This document shows positions 13,663 through 13,778 of a DNA stretch of 13,778 nucleotides, piece after piece; the first letter of the stretch is position 1; each line of letters opens with the position of its first letter. A model generated the notes under the pieces. It worked only from the letters and a program-made list of their open reading frames with translations. It was not told where the DNA came from and did not search any database. Both the position numbers and the translations under genes were made by a program. Source of the stretch: an uncultured Holdemanella sp. (GTDB taxonomy: Bacteria; Bacillota_I; Bacilli_A; Erysipelotrichales; Erysipelotrichaceae); assembly GCA_900754615.1 (NCBI GenBank), contig CAAEDN010000079.1, forward strand, positions 1 through 13,778, read 5' to 3'.

Positions 13663-13778
13663 TTACTTAACGAATTGTACAATTGCCATTGGGGCTGCAT
13701 CTCCACGACGGATACGTGTTTTAACTACACGAGTGTATCCACCATTACGATCTGCATATGCTGGTCCAATTTCATTGA
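13663..13778 (-). CDS. rplQ: Ribosomal protein L17, C-terminal part (runs off window)
   Basis: The last 38 codons, including the stop, of a gene whose 5' part lies beyond the window edge. The translation NEIGPAYADRNGGYTRVVK, then TRIRRGDAAPMAIVQFVK, is the highly conserved C-terminus of bacterial L17, a large-subunit protein near the peptide exit tunnel. In most bacteria rplQ ends the rpsM-rpsK-rpsD-rpoA-rplQ operon, so those genes may lie just outside. It ends 17 bases before the shared hairpin terminator. Confidence 0.96.
   Translation of the reverse strand, partial: NEIGPAYADRNGGYTRVVKTRIRRGDAAPMAIVQFVK

Noticed and set aside
1..13778. CRISPR arrays, prophage or a defence island
   Set aside because: No regularly spaced repeats, integrase or cas-like genes are visible. 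Tandem repetition is limited to the PhoP box.

Overview
The window reads as chromosome of a low-GC Firmicute. The AT-rich sequence, strong AGGAGG-type ribosome binding sites, a Bacillus-type PhoP box and the protein sequences suggest this, and an Erysipelotrichia-like host is my best but unproven guess. Most of it is ordinary housekeeping and transport DNA, interrupted by one degraded-looking IS200/IS605-family element.

Layout. 1-268: a tRNA-Ala(UGC) gene with its own promoter and a hairpin terminator that also serves the convergent gene phoU. 267-4400 (minus strand): a complete high-affinity phosphate uptake operon, pstS-pstC-pstA-pstB-phoU. It is preceded by an 11-bp-phased PhoP box, and a strong hairpin lies between pstS and pstC. 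4540-7647 (plus strand): a divergent serine-biosynthesis operon, serC-serA, followed by a PHP-family phosphatase that could supply the missing last step, and a terminator. 7669-10346 (minus strand): an EamA-type exporter preceded by a Uup-like ABC-F ATPase, probably one transcript. About 10370-12490: the IS605-type element with divergent tnpA and tnpB. 12564-13625 (plus strand): isoaspartyl dipeptidase iadA, convergent through a perfect hairpin with the 3' end of rplQ (ribosomal protein L17), which runs off the window edge.

How it works together. PstS captures phosphate outside the cell, PstC and PstA form the channel, PstB powers it, and PhoU links transport to phosphate signalling. SerA and SerC make phosphoserine from 3-phosphoglycerate, and the PHP protein is a candidate for dephosphorylating it. 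IadA removes isoaspartyl peptides produced by protein damage.

Most notable: the IS element keeps open frames but carries several lesions or deviations. TnpA has Cys-Met-Tyr in place of the His-x-His (HUH) metal motif. Its expected start position is occupied by ATT. TnpB is split by a -1 shift at a run of nine A, and its RuvC-II glutamate position is a glycine. It is either a dying element or an unusual variant, and this is the best place in the window to look further. I see no CRISPR array, phage or defence island.
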